Part shown: positions 42,464 through 51,943 of the stretch, piece after piece
How the letters are laid out: each line of letters begins with the position of its first letter
Numbering within the stretch: the first letter of the stretch is position 1
NCBI RefSeq assembly: GCF_023016115.1
Contig: NZ_JALKBH010000002.1
Span: 372,001 to 436,000 of the forward strand
Direction: 5' to 3'
Origin: Alcanivorax sp. S6407
GTDB lineage: Bacteria; Pseudomonadota; Gammaproteobacteria; Pseudomonadales; Alcanivoracaceae
DNA: 64,000 nucleotides
Program-made: the position numbers and the translations under genes
The notes under the pieces: generated by a model
Database searches by the model: none
What the model saw: only the letters and a program-made list of their open reading frames with translations
Told to the model about the DNA's origin: nothing

Positions 42464-43141
42464 TCAGCCCAGACTCTTGGGAGTCAGCCAGACCCCTTCG
42501 GCGTGCACAGTCTGGGTTTCTCCGTGCCAGATGCCGCCTTCAATAAAGATCTTGCGCCCTTCCTGCCGAACGATATGGGCGCGGCAGTGCAAGGTATCCT
42601 CAATGGGAGAGCCCGCCATGTAACGAATATTCAGGGTACCTGTGACCCCCAGCCGAAACGACGCATGCATGGCCCGGGACAGCACCGCATCCAGAATCCA
42701 GGACACCACCCCGCCATGCACCCGCCCGGGCGGGCCCTGGTACTGTTGCCCCAGCCACAGTGTGCCTTCCACCCCGTCCTGGCTTTCCTTGAGCCAGTCG
42801 ATCTGCGGCGCAATGGGATTGGCCCCGCCCCCCACCGGGTCGTAGTCCATCATGTGGTAGAGATCACCGATGGTGGCGGCACCGGTGAACAGCTTGCGAT
42901 TGGCCTGACGACTGTCACGCCGCTCTGGCTCCCCCACCGAGGCAACAAGCGCCTCCAGCTGATCAGCCCAACCCGACAGAGTGGCCTGATCCGCCTCCAC
43001 CCGGATCAAGCGCTCCGACAAGGCACGAATTGCCGCGCCGATACGACGACGCTCAACAAAATCCTCCGGCACTGGCTCGGAGTGATAAGCGCTGCGAAGC
43101 TCAAGAGGACCGTAGGTTTTTTCCGTGGTTTTTTCGGACAC
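42464..43141 (-). CDS. PaaI-type hotdog acyl-CoA thioesterase (paralogue 1)
   Basis: This 225-residue protein is the first gene of the pair. Its hotdog domain contains GPPGRVHGGVVSWILDAVLSRAM with the same catalytic Asp position. The C-termini (GVTGTLNIRYMAGSPIEDTLHCRA against GVTGTLKIRYLAGTPLGKPVEFEA in the partner) show they arose by tandem duplication. It begins ten bases from a heptamer-array element. Confidence 0.85.
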   Translation of the reverse strand: MSEKTTEKTYGPLELRSAYHSEPVPEDFVERRRIGAAIRALSERLIRVEADQATLSGWADQLEALVASVGEPERRDSRQANRKLFTGAATIGDLYHMMDYDPVGGGANPIAPQIDWLKESQDGVEGTLWLGQQYQGPPGRVHGGVVSWILDAVLSRAMHASFRLGVTGTLNIRYMAGSPIEDTLHCRAHIVRQEGRKIFIEGGIWHGETQTVHAEGVWLTPKSLG

Positions 43142-43150
43142 AGGAGCACC

Positions 43151-43325
43151 AGTGAATAGTTAACAGTTAATAGTGAACAGCGAAAACGCATTCAAACAAT
43201 CGTTTGATTCTGAACACCCGTGCCGCTCCCGACAAGATCAATAAGTGCCACAAAAAAGGCGGAAATAGCCAAGCCATTTCCGCCTTTTTGTTCAGCTGTT
43301 AACTATTAACTGTTCACTGTTAACT
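43151..43325. repeat. Inverted heptamer-array element with terminator core (copy 3)
   Basis: The plus arm (43151-43185) reads AGTGAAT, AGTTAAC, AGTTAAT, AGTGAAC, AGCGAAA. The minus arm (43291-43325) reads AGTTAAC, AGTGAAC, AGTTAAT, AGTTAAC, AGCTGAA and starts five bases after the purL stop. GGCGGAAAT (43258-43266) and ATTTCCGCC (43276-43284), flanked by A and T runs, form a bidirectional terminator at the centre. Confidence 0.87.
43252..43289 (-). terminator. Terminator of purL inside the repeat element
   Basis: A nine-base-pair stem with six A on the left and five T on the right. It is placed to end purL transcription (stop 43331). Confidence 0.9.
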
Positions 43326-43330
43326 GCTTT

Positions 43331-46300
43331 TTACCCCACCCACTTGCGGGCATTGGCAAACATGCGCAGCCAGGGGCCGTTTTCGTGTTCGCGCCAGTCG
43401 TCCGGGATCCAGCTGTTCTGCAGCACGCGGAACACCCGCTCCGGGTGCGGCATCATGATGGTCACGCGGCCGTCAGTGGTGGTGAAGCCGGTGACACCCT
43501 GCGGGGAACCGTTCGGGTTGGCCGGGTACTGCTCGGTGGGATTGCCGAGGCCGTCCACATAACGCAGAGCGACAAGGCGCTGCTCGATATTGCGGTTAAG
43601 TGCATCATCTGCCAGCTCCACACGACCCTCACCGTGGGCCACCGCGATGGGAATGCGGGTGCCGGCCATGTCCTGCAGCAGGATGGAAGGAGAGCTCTGA
43701 ATCTCAACCAGCGAGGTGCGTGCTTCGAACTGCTCGGACAGGTTGCGCACGAAGCGCGGCCAGTGCTCGGCACCGGGGATCAGGTCCTTCAGGTGCGAGA
43801 GCATCTGACAGCCATTACAGACGCCCAGTGCAAAGGTATCTTCGCGGAAGAAGAACCGGTTGAAGGCATCGCGCAGGGCATCGTTGTACAGCACGGTCTT
43901 GGCCCAGCCACCGCCAGCCCCCAGCACGTCACCGTAGGAGAAGCCGCCACAGGCTACCAGGCCCTTGAAGTCTTCCAGGTTCACACGGCCTTCCAACAGA
44001 TCGCTCATGTGTACGTCGATGGCATCGAAACCGACGCGATCAAATGCTGCCGCCATTTCGGTCTGACCGTTAACACCCTGCTCGCGCAGGATTGCCATCT
44101 GCGGACGCACACCGGTATTGACCATCGGGGCTGCCGGGTTTTCGGTCATGTCGAAAGTCAGGCGCACATTCAGACCCGGCGCATTGCTGACCGGAATGGC
44201 ATCAAATTCCTGACGGGCACAATCCGGATTGTCACGCAGGGACTGGATGCGGTAACTGGTTTCCGCCCAGATGCGCTGCAGATCGCGGCGCGGGGTTTCC
44301 AGCAGGATACCGCCACCCAGACGCACCCGAATCACATCATCCGCATCGGTACGACCCAGACGAGTCACACACTGCTTGAGACCGGCATCGTCGTAACGCT
44401 TGAGCACTTCCGCCACATGTGCATCGGCCACCTGGATCACTGCACCCAGCTCTTCGGCGAACAATGCCGCCACCGCTTCCGGGGTATCACCGGCAATATG
44501 ATCCAGGCTGATATCCAGACCGGTACGACCGGCGAACGCCATTTCGGTCAGCGTGGCGAACAGGCCGCCGTCAGAACGGTCGTGGTAGGCCAACAGCTTG
44601 CGCTCGGCCAGCAGTTGCTGGGTCACTTCGAAGAAGGCGATCAGATCCTTGGCATCATCCAGGTCCGGCGCTACGTCACCCACCTTGCCATACACCTGTG
44701 CCAGCGCGGAGCCGGCCAGACGGTTCTGGCCACGGCCCAGATCCAGCAACAGCAGTTCGCTGGCCACATCGGTCTTCAGCTCAGGAGTCACGGTCAGATC
44801 GATGTCAGTGACGGTGGAGAACGCGGAGATGATCAGCGACAACGGCGCAGTCACACTCTTGTCGATGCCCTTTTCATTCCACACCGTGCGCATGGACAGG
44901 GAGTCCTTACCCACCGGAATAGCGATACCCAGCTGCGGACACAGTTCCATGCCTACGGTCTTCACGGTATCGAACAAGGCCTGGTCTTCACCCGGATGAC
45001 CGGCCGCGGCCATCCAGTTGGCGGACAGACGGATCTGGCCCAGATCGCCGATATGGGCACCGGCAATATTGGTAATGGATTCGGCCACCGCCATTCGACC
45101 GGACGCAGGCGCATCCACCATGGCAATCGGGGTACGCTCGCCCATGGCCATGGCTTCGCCGGTACGCTGGTTGAACCCCGTGGCGGTCACCGCACAGTCC
45201 GCCACCGGCACCTGCCAGGGACCTACCATCTGGTCGCGATGCACCAGACCGGTAATGGAACGGTCACCAATGGTGATCAGGAAGCTCTTGGAGGCCACCG
45301 TGGGCAGGCTGAGAACGCGCTCACCGGCTTCTTTGAGATCAATACCGTCGGTAGTAAAGGCCTGACGCTGGAAGTCTTCGCGATCGAAGCTGCGCTGCAT
45401 TTTCGGCGGCTTGCCGAACAGCAGGTCCATGGGCAGATCCACCGGCGGCTTGCCGAAATGCTCGTCGCTGACGGTCAGATGCTCTTCATTGGTGGCTTCA
45501 CCCAGTACCGCATAGGGGGTGCGCTCTCGCTTGCAGATGGCATCGAAGGTATCGATATCCTGCGGCATCACCGCCAGCACATAACGCTCCTGGGCTTCGT
45601 TACACCAGATCTCCACCGGGCTCATGCCGGGCTCGGAGCTGGGGATCTTGCGCAGTTCCAGTTTCGCGCCCATGTCGTGGTCGTGGACCAGTTCCGGCAA
45701 GGCATTGGACAGGCCACCCGCGCCCACATCGTGAATGGAAACGATGGGGTTGTTGTCGCCCATGGCCCAGCAGCGATCGATCACTTCCTGCACCCGACGC
45801 TCGATTTCCGGGTTGTCACGCTGCACGGAGGCAAAATCCAGCGCTTCGTCTGACTGCCCGGAGGCCATGGAACTGGCCGCGCCACCGCCAAGGCCAATCA
45901 ACATGGCCGGGCCACCCAGCACGATGATCTTGGCGCCTTCCTTGATCGGGTCCTTTTCCACATGACCGTCACGGATGTTGCCCATGCCGCCGGCTATCAT
46001 GATCGGCTTGTGGTAACCACGGACTTCATCGCCATTCACGCCGGGAGCTTCAATTTCCAGGGTACGGAAGTAGCCGCACAGGTTGGGTCGGCCGAATTCA
46101 TTGTTAAAGGCAGCACCACCGATGGGGCCTTCAATCATGATGTTCAGCGCCGAGGCAATCCGGCCGGGTTTGCCATAGCCGGTTTCCCAGGGCTGCTTGA
46201 AGCCGGGGATGTTCAGATCGGAGACCGAGAAGCCGGTCATGCCAGCCTTCGGTTTGGAGCCACGACCGGTGGCACCTTCATCACGAATCTCACCACCGGA

Positions 46301-47206
46301 ACCGGTGGCCGCACCGGGATGGGGGGCAATAGCAGTCGGGTGGTTATGGGTTTCCACCTTCATCAGCAGATGCACAGGCTCGTTGACGAATTCGTAACGG
46401 GCGGATCCCGGTGCCGGGAAGAAACGGTCAGCGACAGGGCCGGCGACGACGGAGGCGTTATCTTTATAAGCGCTGAGAACGCCATCGGGGGCATGCTTGT
46501 AGGTGTTGCGAATCATGCCGAACAGGCTCAGATCCTGCTCTTCGCCATCAATAGTCCAGTCGGCATTAAAGATCTTGTGGCGACAATGCTCAGAATTGGC
46601 CTGGGCAAACATCATCAGCTCGGCATCCGCCGGGTTACGCCCCAGGGCGATGAACTGCTCCACCAGGTAATCGATCTCGTCATCGGCCAGCGCCAGGCCC
46701 AGTTCGCCATTGGCGGCAACCAGGGCATCACGACCACCACCGATCACGTCCACGGTGGACAACTCACGGGGAGAGTGATGCGCAAACAGGGCCTCAGCCT
46801 CTTCCAGCTCGGCCAGCACCACTTCCACCATGCGATCATGCAGCGCCGCTGCCAGCTCGGCCCGTTCGCCGTCACCGGCGACACGATACTCGATGCCACG
46901 CTCAACCCGCTCAACCTGTGTCAGACCGGCGTTGTGACAGATGTCCGTGGCCTTGGAGGACCAGGGAGAAATGGTGCCAGGGCGCGGCACCACCACAAAA
47001 CGCTGCCCATCTACCTCATCCTCTTCCAGCGTCGGGCCATATTCCAGCAACCCTTCCAGTACCTGCTGCTGAGAGACACTCAGGTCTTCATGAAGAGCCA
47101 CAAAGTGAACATAACGGGCTGAAATGGCGGAAATCCCGGGCAGGGACTCCAGCAGTTTTTCCTTACGAAATGCGGACAGGGCCGGACTTCCGGAGAGGAT
47201 CAGCAT
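43331..47206 (-). CDS. purL: Phosphoribosylformylglycinamidine synthase PurL
   Basis: The large, single-chain PurL converts FGAR to FGAM with glutamine and ATP. The 1291-residue length matches the proteobacterial form. It has the N-terminal PurS-like part, the two AIR-synthase-like ATP-binding halves ([30 protein letters not shown]) and the C-terminal glutaminase with the Cys nucleophile in [13 protein letters not shown] and the His-Glu of MPHPERVF. The ATG at 47206 is the family start; the frame to 47332 adds unrelated residues. It is divergent from mltF as in E. coli. Confidence 0.98.
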   Translation of the reverse strand: MLILSGSPALSAFRKEKLLESLPGISAISARYVHFVALHEDLSVSQQQVLEGLLEYGPTLEEDEVDGQRFVVVPRPGTISPWSSKATDICHNAGLTQVERVERGIEYRVAGDGERAELAAALHDRMVEVVLAELEEAEALFAHHSPRELSTVDVIGGGRDALVAANGELGLALADDEIDYLVEQFIALGRNPADAELMMFAQANSEHCRHKIFNADWTIDGEEQDLSLFGMIRNTYKHAPDGVLSAYKDNASVVAGPVADRFFPAPGSARYEFVNEPVHLLMKVETHNHPTAIAPHPGAATGSGGEIRDEGATGRGSKPKAGMTGFSVSDLNIPGFKQPWETGYGKPGRIASALNIMIEGPIGGAAFNNEFGRPNLCGYFRTLEIEAPGVNGDEVRGYHKPIMIAGGMGNIRDGHVEKDPIKEGAKIIVLGGPAMLIGLGGGAASSMASGQSDEALDFASVQRDNPEIERRVQEVIDRCWAMGDNNPIVSIHDVGAGGLSNALPELVHDHDMGAKLELRKIPSSEPGMSPVEIWCNEAQERYVLAVMPQDIDTFDAICKRERTPYAVLGEATNEEHLTVSDEHFGKPPVDLPMDLLFGKPPKMQRSFDREDFQRQAFTTDGIDLKEAGERVLSLPTVASKSFLITIGDRSITGLVHRDQMVGPWQVPVADCAVTATGFNQRTGEAMAMGERTPIAMVDAPASGRMAVAESITNIAGAHIGDLGQIRLSANWMAAAGHPGEDQALFDTVKTVGMELCPQLGIAIPVGKDSLSMRTVWNEKGIDKSVTAPLSLIISAFSTVTDIDLTVTPELKTDVASELLLLDLGRGQNRLAGSALAQVYGKVGDVAPDLDDAKDLIAFFEVTQQLLAERKLLAYHDRSDGGLFATLTEMAFAGRTGLDISLDHIAGDTPEAVAALFAEELGAVIQVADAHVAEVLKRYDDAGLKQCVTRLGRTDADDVIRVRLGGGILLETPRRDLQRIWAETSYRIQSLRDNPDCARQEFDAIPVSNAPGLNVRLTFDMTENPAAPMVNTGVRPQMAILREQGVNGQTEMAAAFDRVGFDAIDVHMSDLLEGRVNLEDFKGLVACGGFSYGDVLGAGGGWAKTVLYNDALRDAFNRFFFREDTFALGVCNGCQMLSHLKDLIPGAEHWPRFVRNLSEQFEARTSLVEIQSSPSILLQDMAGTRIPIAVAHGEGRVELADDALNRNIEQRLVALRYVDGLGNPTEQYPANPNGSPQGVTGFTTTDGRVTIMMPHPERVFRVLQNSWIPDDWREHENGPWLRMFANARKWVG

Positions 47207-47504
47207 AGTGCGCCTTATATGATTAACCAGTGGGGGGTTGGGGGCTGCCCAATTCAGGGCCGCAATGATACGGGATTTGACCGCCCATCGCAGCCTCCAG
47301 TGGGGGTTATTTAACCGATTTGGCACGGTCACACGCCGGTCATACGACGCACCTCAGAAAAAGGGCTATTTCCTACGCCACTCGCCTGATAAGCAAAATC
47401 ATGCTCTCTTCGTGACTTTTAAAATTTGTGCAAAAAACCAGCTATTGTCCGACAAATGGTTACATATCATGGGGTTGCCAATGATAGAGTGCGCACCGTC
47501 TCTC

Positions 47505-47518
47505 GTGATATAGATCAC
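47505..47518 (+). promoter_or_regulatory. CRP/Vfr-like site upstream of mltF
   Basis: GTGATATAGATCAC is a perfect match to the GTGA-N6-TCAC core, with near-consensus flanks (T-rich left, ATAT right). It lies 97 bases before mltF and about 300 from purL. The surrounding 408-base gap (47207-47614) holds no gene. Confidence 0.45.
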
Positions 47519-47614
47519 ATATAGGACGAGAAGTATTAGTTGCTGAAACAGTAACCCGGTCGACGTAAGGCAGTATCGGCCTGTCTGGATAACCTGACAG
47601 AGGTAGCCCCAAGG

Positions 47615-49018
47615 ATGACGGTGTTCTTCCGACACAGTAAGCATCTCCTGGCCTCGCTGGCATTGTTCAGCGTGATTGGCCTGATGCTGGCTATGCGCCC
47701 CACGCCTACCGCCATGGAGCGGGTGATGGCCCGTGGCGAGCTGGTGGTGATGACTCGTCCGTCCAATACTACCTACTATGAAGACCAACACGGCCACACC
47801 GGCATGGAATACGAGCTGGCCAAGGGCTTTGCCGACAGCCTCGGTGTGGAGCTCAAGGTGCTGGAATCCAGCGACCTCTCCTATATTCGCTACGCCATTC
47901 GCAAGGGCACCGCTGATATCGCCGCGGCGGGCCTGGTAAACACCCCGGAACGCAGTGAAGGCCTGCAGTTCACTACTCCGTATCAGCAAGTTGACTCCCT
48001 GGTGGTACGACGTCTGGACAGCCCCCGCATCACCGATGTGGATCAACTGGTTGGCCATGTTGTGGCCGTACCTGCCGGGTCCAGCCATGCAGAACTGCTG
48101 ATCAAGGCCCAGCTGGAGAATCCGGAACTGGAATTCATCGAAGTGGAAGACGCCACCCCTGAGCAGCTGCTGGCCCTGGTGGAAGATGGCGAGGTGGACT
48201 ACAGCCTGATCCACTCCAACATCTATTCCCTGCAGCGCGCCCTGTGGCCGGATCTGATTGCCGACTACACCATGGCCACCGACTTGCCGCTGGCCTGGGC
48301 ATTCAACCCCAAGGATGACCAGAGCCTGTACCTGGCGGCGCAGCGTTATCTGACTCAGGTGAAAGCCGACGGCACCACCGCCAAGCTGGAAGACCGCTTC
48401 TACGGGCATGTGGAACACTTCAACCTGTACGCTGCACGCAGCTTCATGCGTCATCTGGAGCAACGCCTGCCGCGTTATGAAGAACTGTTCCGCAAGGCTG
48501 GTGATGACAGCGGTTTTGACTGGCGACTGCTCGCCGCGGTGGCCTATCAGGAATCCCTCTGGGATCCGGGCGCCATCTCCCCCACCGGGGTGAAGGGCCT
48601 GATGATGCTGACCAATGACACCGCTCGCCAAATGGGCATCAGTGACCGTACCGACCCGACCCAGAGCATCATGGCCGGGGCCGCCTATCTGCGTCGCGTC
48701 CATGCCAAGATCCCGGATCGTATTCCGGAACCCAGTCGCACCTGGATGGCGCTTGCCTCCTACAACGTGGGCTTTGGCCATCTGGAAGATGCCCGCATCC
48801 TGACCCAGCGTCAGGGCGGCGACCCGGATAACTGGCAGGATGTGAAGCAGCGTCTGCCCATGCTGGCCAAGCCGGCCTACGCCAGCCAGCTCAAGTACGG
48901 TAACGCCCGTGGTGGCCAGGCTGTGGTCTACGTGCGTCACATCCGTCGCTACTACGACCTGCTGGTATGGGCGGAAAACAGTCAGCGTCGCGACGGCACC
49001 CGCATCGCCCTGAACTGA
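47615..49018 (+). CDS. mltF: Membrane-bound lytic murein transglycosylase F
   Basis: MltF cleaves peptidoglycan glycan strands, leaving 1,6-anhydro ends. The 467-residue protein has an N-terminal hydrophobic anchor (about 11-27), a periplasmic solute-binding-like domain (about 40-265) and a C-terminal lytic transglycosylase domain with catalytic Glu313 in AVAYQESLWDP and the SPTGVKGLMML motif. The N-terminus lacks a clear lipobox. AAGGA sits at 47611; it may serve a GTG at 47621 rather than the ATG at 47615, a two-codon difference. Confidence 0.95.
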   Translation: MTVFFRHSKHLLASLALFSVIGLMLAMRPTPTAMERVMARGELVVMTRPSNTTYYEDQHGHTGMEYELAKGFADSLGVELKVLESSDLSYIRYAIRKGTADIAAAGLVNTPERSEGLQFTTPYQQVDSLVVRRLDSPRITDVDQLVGHVVAVPAGSSHAELLIKAQLENPELEFIEVEDATPEQLLALVEDGEVDYSLIHSNIYSLQRALWPDLIADYTMATDLPLAWAFNPKDDQSLYLAAQRYLTQVKADGTTAKLEDRFYGHVEHFNLYAARSFMRHLEQRLPRYEELFRKAGDDSGFDWRLLAAVAYQESLWDPGAISPTGVKGLMMLTNDTARQMGISDRTDPTQSIMAGAAYLRRVHAKIPDRIPEPSRTWMALASYNVGFGHLEDARILTQRQGGDPDNWQDVKQRLPMLAKPAYASQLKYGNARGGQAVVYVRHIRRYYDLLVWAENSQRRDGTRIALN

Positions 49019-49029
49019 GCCCCCTTCGG

Positions 49030-49181
49030 TAGGAGCGTCGCTGGCGGCGCGATTCCAGACCACGGCCAACGACACTCGACTCACAGCACCACCACTGTTT
49101 TATCTCAGAGAACTCTTTGATCTCGGCGGTGAATCATTCTTGTACAGTTTGGTAATCGCGCCGCCAGCGACGCTCCTACAG
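49030..49181. repeat. REPIN-like inverted repeat, second dialect
   Basis: TAGGAGCGTCGCTGGCGGCG plus CGATT (49030-49054) is repeated in inverse at 49155-49181. The spacer of about 100 bases is not like that of the other elements. It lies between the convergent mltF and DUF72 genes. Confidence 0.88.
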
Positions 49182-49186
49182 CAGCG

Positions 49187-50029
49187 CTAGAACAACCCCG
49201 GCTGATCGACCTGCCTTCCCAACGGCAAGGTCGCCAGGTCCGGCATCTTTTCCTGCAACATCCCGTGCCACAGTTCTGCCAGCGCCAGCGCCTCGCCGTT
49301 ATCCGGCATGTGAATGTACATGTAAGGGCTCAGCCCCTGTGCACACCATTTAGCCACTCGCTCAACCCAGGGCTGCAGAAACGCCGGATTGGCATGTAAA
49401 TCAGGGTGACCGATAAAGCGGATAACCGGATCCACATCCACCGGCAACACATGCACCGGTACCTGTGGCTTCTTGCGCTGGGCATCGGCCGTGATCTCGT
49501 CCCGCGCCACCACACTGAACAGGGCCCGGCTGTCGAAGCAGACCCGCGCCGCATTCCGCGCCCGTAACCCCTGATTTAGCAGACGCTCCCCCTCCCCCTT
49601 GGCAAAAAACGCCAGATGACGTACCTCCACCGCACAGCTCAACGGCGCTGGCAACGCATCGAGGAAAGACCAGAGGTTATCCAGATGCTCGGGGCCAAAC
49701 GCCGCGGGCAATTGCAGCAGAAACGGTCCCATCACCTCCCTGAGCGGGGCCATCACCTCCAGAAAGTCGCCCACCTGCGCTGCCACACCCTGCAGCAGCC
49801 GATCATGACTGATGGCACGGGGAAACTTGAACTGGAAACGGAAGTCATCCGGCACCTGGCTGCGCCATTGCTCGCACTGGGCCTGACTGGGCGTGGCATA
49901 GAACGTGGTGTTGCCCTCCACACAATCGAACACCCGACTGTAGCGGGCCAGGGCACTGGCGCCCGGAGGCAGACGATCATTCCAGTGGGGATGCTGCCAC
50001 TGTGGGCAGCCGAGACGATAGGGACGCAT
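49187..50029 (-). CDS. DUF72 family protein
   Basis: This 280-residue TIM-barrel-type protein is of the DUF72/YecE family: YRLGCPQWQHPHWNDRLP, FDCVEGNTTFYATPS, FKFPRAISHD and AVEVRHLAF are conserved. The function is unknown. The ATG at 50029 overlaps the stop of the upstream gene by one base (TGATG) and has an AAGGGGGG sequence upstream, so the pair is translationally coupled. Confidence 0.9.
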   Translation of the reverse strand: MRPYRLGCPQWQHPHWNDRLPPGASALARYSRVFDCVEGNTTFYATPSQAQCEQWRSQVPDDFRFQFKFPRAISHDRLLQGVAAQVGDFLEVMAPLREVMGPFLLQLPAAFGPEHLDNLWSFLDALPAPLSCAVEVRHLAFFAKGEGERLLNQGLRARNAARVCFDSRALFSVVARDEITADAQRKKPQVPVHVLPVDVDPVIRFIGHPDLHANPAFLQPWVERVAKWCAQGLSPYMYIHMPDNGEALALAELWHGMLQEKMPDLATLPLGRQVDQPGLF

Positions 50030-50517
50030 CAGCAAGCCCCCCTTTCCCTATCCGCATAAAACCCGGCACGCTCCAGCAGCGCACGAATCCTCGCCACCCG
50101 CGCATTGCTGATCTGCCGGTAATCCGGATACGGCGTGATTAACACCCTGCGGCCTTCATCCAGGGCGACCTCCGGATCCTCCAATGCGGGACACGCATCC
50201 AGTTCAAGCGAAGAAAAGCGCAGCAAATTGGCCTGCCCGGCTATCCAGTGCCACTCCTCACCAGCCTGCAGCTCAGGCACAAAACACAAAGCCGTCCGCT
50301 CAAACAACGGTCCGTCCCGAAACCCGCGCCAGTCCTGCTCCACCGGCGAGGCCACCTTGGCCAGCAGGTTGATGATCTTGCGCCAGTGATTGGAATTGGC
50401 CTCAACAATGGCCTGGGCCGATGGCGCATGGCAAAAGCTCTCCAACCCTTCCGGGAGATGGGGCAAATAGAGCACAAGACGGGCAGATGGAGAGCCGAGG
50501 TAATCCGGTGCAGACAT
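50029..50517 (-). CDS. Conserved hypothetical protein coupled to the DUF72 gene
   Basis: This 162-residue protein is not recognised. It starts PDYLGSPSARLVLYLPHLPEGLESF and has a C-terminal Arg-rich helix (RQISNARVARIRALLERAGF). There is no signal peptide or membrane helix. The one-base overlap with the DUF72 gene suggests a shared function. Confidence 0.75.
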   Translation of the reverse strand: MSAPDYLGSPSARLVLYLPHLPEGLESFCHAPSAQAIVEANSNHWRKIINLLAKVASPVEQDWRGFRDGPLFERTALCFVPELQAGEEWHWIAGQANLLRFSSLELDACPALEDPEVALDEGRRVLITPYPDYRQISNARVARIRALLERAGFYADRERGAC

Positions 50518-50812
50518 GATGAAGCAGCGTATCAGAAAAAAGAGAGCTTACCGTGAAAGCCTGCGTGCGTCCGCGGCAAACCCGGACGCCAGCAGAAGCG
50601 AGGCACGAGGCACGAGTTGCGAAAACCTTAACAACAGGGACATTCCGGGTTTTGCTTTTCAAAACTCGCTTCTCACAACTCGAAACTCACCACCGAATCC
50701 AGCGCGAAGACTTCACCGCCTTCGCGTGCAGGCACGCACATAGCAGAGCCCCCAGCAGTTGGCTTTTGCGTGTTGCATGATGCGTGTTGCGTCCAGCAGC
50801 CGCAGAGCGGCC
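50518..50812. repeat. Repeat-filled region downstream of tRNA-Val
   Basis: Positions 50592-50620 carry GAAGCGA, GGCACGA, GGCACGA, GTTGCGA (period 7). Positions 50663-50690 carry AAAACTC, GCTTCTC, ACAACTC, GAAACTC in inverse relation. Positions 50765-50799 (minus) read CTGCTGG, ACGCAAC, ACGCATC, ATGCAAC, ACGCAAA, the five-unit array behind the tRNA terminator. No gene is supported. Confidence 0.75.
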
Positions 50813-50846
50813 CAAAAAAAGGGCCTGACGCGTCGCGACAGGCCCT
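50813..50846 (-). terminator. Terminator of tRNA-Val
   Basis: GGGCCTG (50821-50827) pairs with CAGGCCC (50839-50845), and the minus strand continues into seven T. Confidence 0.9.
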
Positions 50847-50856
50847 TTCCGGAATG

Positions 50857-50933
50857 TGGTACAACCGAGTGGATTCGAACCACCGACCCCCACCATGTCA
50901 AGGTGGTGCTCTAACCAACTGAGCTACGGTTGT
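50857..50933 (-). tRNA. tRNA-Val(GAC)
   Basis: The minus strand folds into a full cloverleaf: acceptor ACAACCG/CGGTTGT, D-arm with AGCTCAGTTGGTTAGAGC, anticodon stem CACCT/GGTGG-type with the loop TTGACAT (anticodon GAC, valine), and the T-arm with GGTTCGAATCC. The CCA end is encoded (50857-50859). Confidence 0.96.
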
Positions 50934-50973
50934 ATGTCTGTCAGGCCATCGTAACGCCCTGAAGAGGGTGGCA

Positions 50974-51002
50974 ATTCTATGCAGCTTGCCGGGTCAGGGC
51001 AA
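50974..51002 (-). promoter_or_regulatory. Promoter of tRNA-Val
   Basis: On the minus strand TTGCCC (50997-51002) and TAGAAT (50974-50979) are 17 bases apart, about 40 bases before the mature 5' end. It lies just after the stop of the GntR gene. Confidence 0.8.
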
Positions 51003-51019
51003 CCCCCCTGCCGCGGGCT

Positions 51020-51718
51020 TTATGACTTTTTCCGTCGCGAGCCCCAGGCGGTCTCGATCTGCCGGGCCCGGGTGATGGATTCTTCTACCAGATCAGACTG
51101 GTGCTCGGCGAATTCGCGGATAATCTCCAGTGCCGAGCGCACATCCCGACGGAAGATGGTTTCCACCAGCGCCTTGAAGAACGACAGGCATTCCTTCACC
51201 TCATCCCCCTCCAGGTGCAGCGCCATGAAATAGGCGCGCTGCATGGCAGGCTGCATGTTGATGAGGATGTCCTCCACGAACGGATTACGGGCGTAGGGGT
51301 AAGCGTGCTCGAGGAAGCGGAAGCTGAGGGTAAAGAACTCATCCAGATTACGCTCTTCGGCGGCGATCTGCAGTCCATGGACCAGCTCGATAAAAGCATC
51401 CAGATCCTCTTCACGCACCACCTTGATGGCCTTGCGGATCACCAGCCCCAGCAGAATCTGCATCACCTCGTAGAGGCTGCGTACGTGGGCCTCCGACATC
51501 TCTTTCACCACCGCCCCACGGCGCGGCAGGATGTCGATCAATTGACGCCGCTGCAGAATCAGCAGGGCTTCGCGTACCGAGCCACGGCTGACTTCCAGCT
51601 CACCGGCTACCCGCAATTCCTGAATGCGATCGCCGGCCAGCATGTCACCGCGGATGATCTGATCCGCAAGATGCTGGGCAATCTGCTCGGAAAGACTTTC
51701 CTTGGCCTTGAAGCTCAC
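51020..51718 (-). CDS. GntR/FadR-family transcriptional regulator with FCD domain
   Basis: This 232-residue regulator has an N-terminal winged helix (LSEQIAQHLADQIIRGDMLAGDRI; RVAGELEVSRGSVREALLILQRRQLIDIL, about 8-72) and a C-terminal all-helical FCD ligand domain (about 85-215). The effector is unknown. The likely start is the GTG at 51718, just before SFKAKESLSEQ; the frame to 51898 adds residues of no known type. TTGT/ACAA palindromes lie upstream. Confidence 0.85.
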   Translation of the reverse strand: MSFKAKESLSEQIAQHLADQIIRGDMLAGDRIQELRVAGELEVSRGSVREALLILQRRQLIDILPRRGAVVKEMSEAHVRSLYEVMQILLGLVIRKAIKVVREEDLDAFIELVHGLQIAAEERNLDEFFTLSFRFLEHAYPYARNPFVEDILINMQPAMQRAYFMALHLEGDEVKECLSFFKALVETIFRRDVRSALEIIREFAEHQSDLVEESITRARQIETAWGSRRKKS

Positions 51719-51732
51719 CTGACCCCCGGTCC

Positions 51733-51773
51733 TTGTTGAACAATGCCTTAATGATTGTCCGACTATAGTACAA
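51733..51773. promoter_or_regulatory. Candidate operators of the GntR regulator
   Basis: TTGTTGAACAA (51733-51743) is a perfect palindrome with arms TTGTT/AACAA. A second, wider one has TTGT at 51755-51758 and ACAA at 51770-51773. FadR-type GntR proteins often bind TTGT...ACAA sites, so these could be autoregulatory. This is inference. Confidence 0.4.
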
Positions 51774-51943
51774 CTGCATTGAAGCACCAAGCCTCGCCAA
51801 CAAGACGTGACAAATTCCTGCTCGCTGTTTGCCTGTGTGTCAGAACACGACGAAATTGCCAACCAGCGCAAGATCCGCAGGCCGCTACTGGATTTCACCC
51901 ATGGGCCACGTCAGTATGTTTGCTTAGCCAGAATGGATAACCC

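Noticed and set aside
43385..45853. Long plus-strand open frame (822 codons) opposite purL
   Set aside because: It is the antisense shadow of a GC-rich, highly conserved gene; its His/Gly-rich composition is typical of such shadows.
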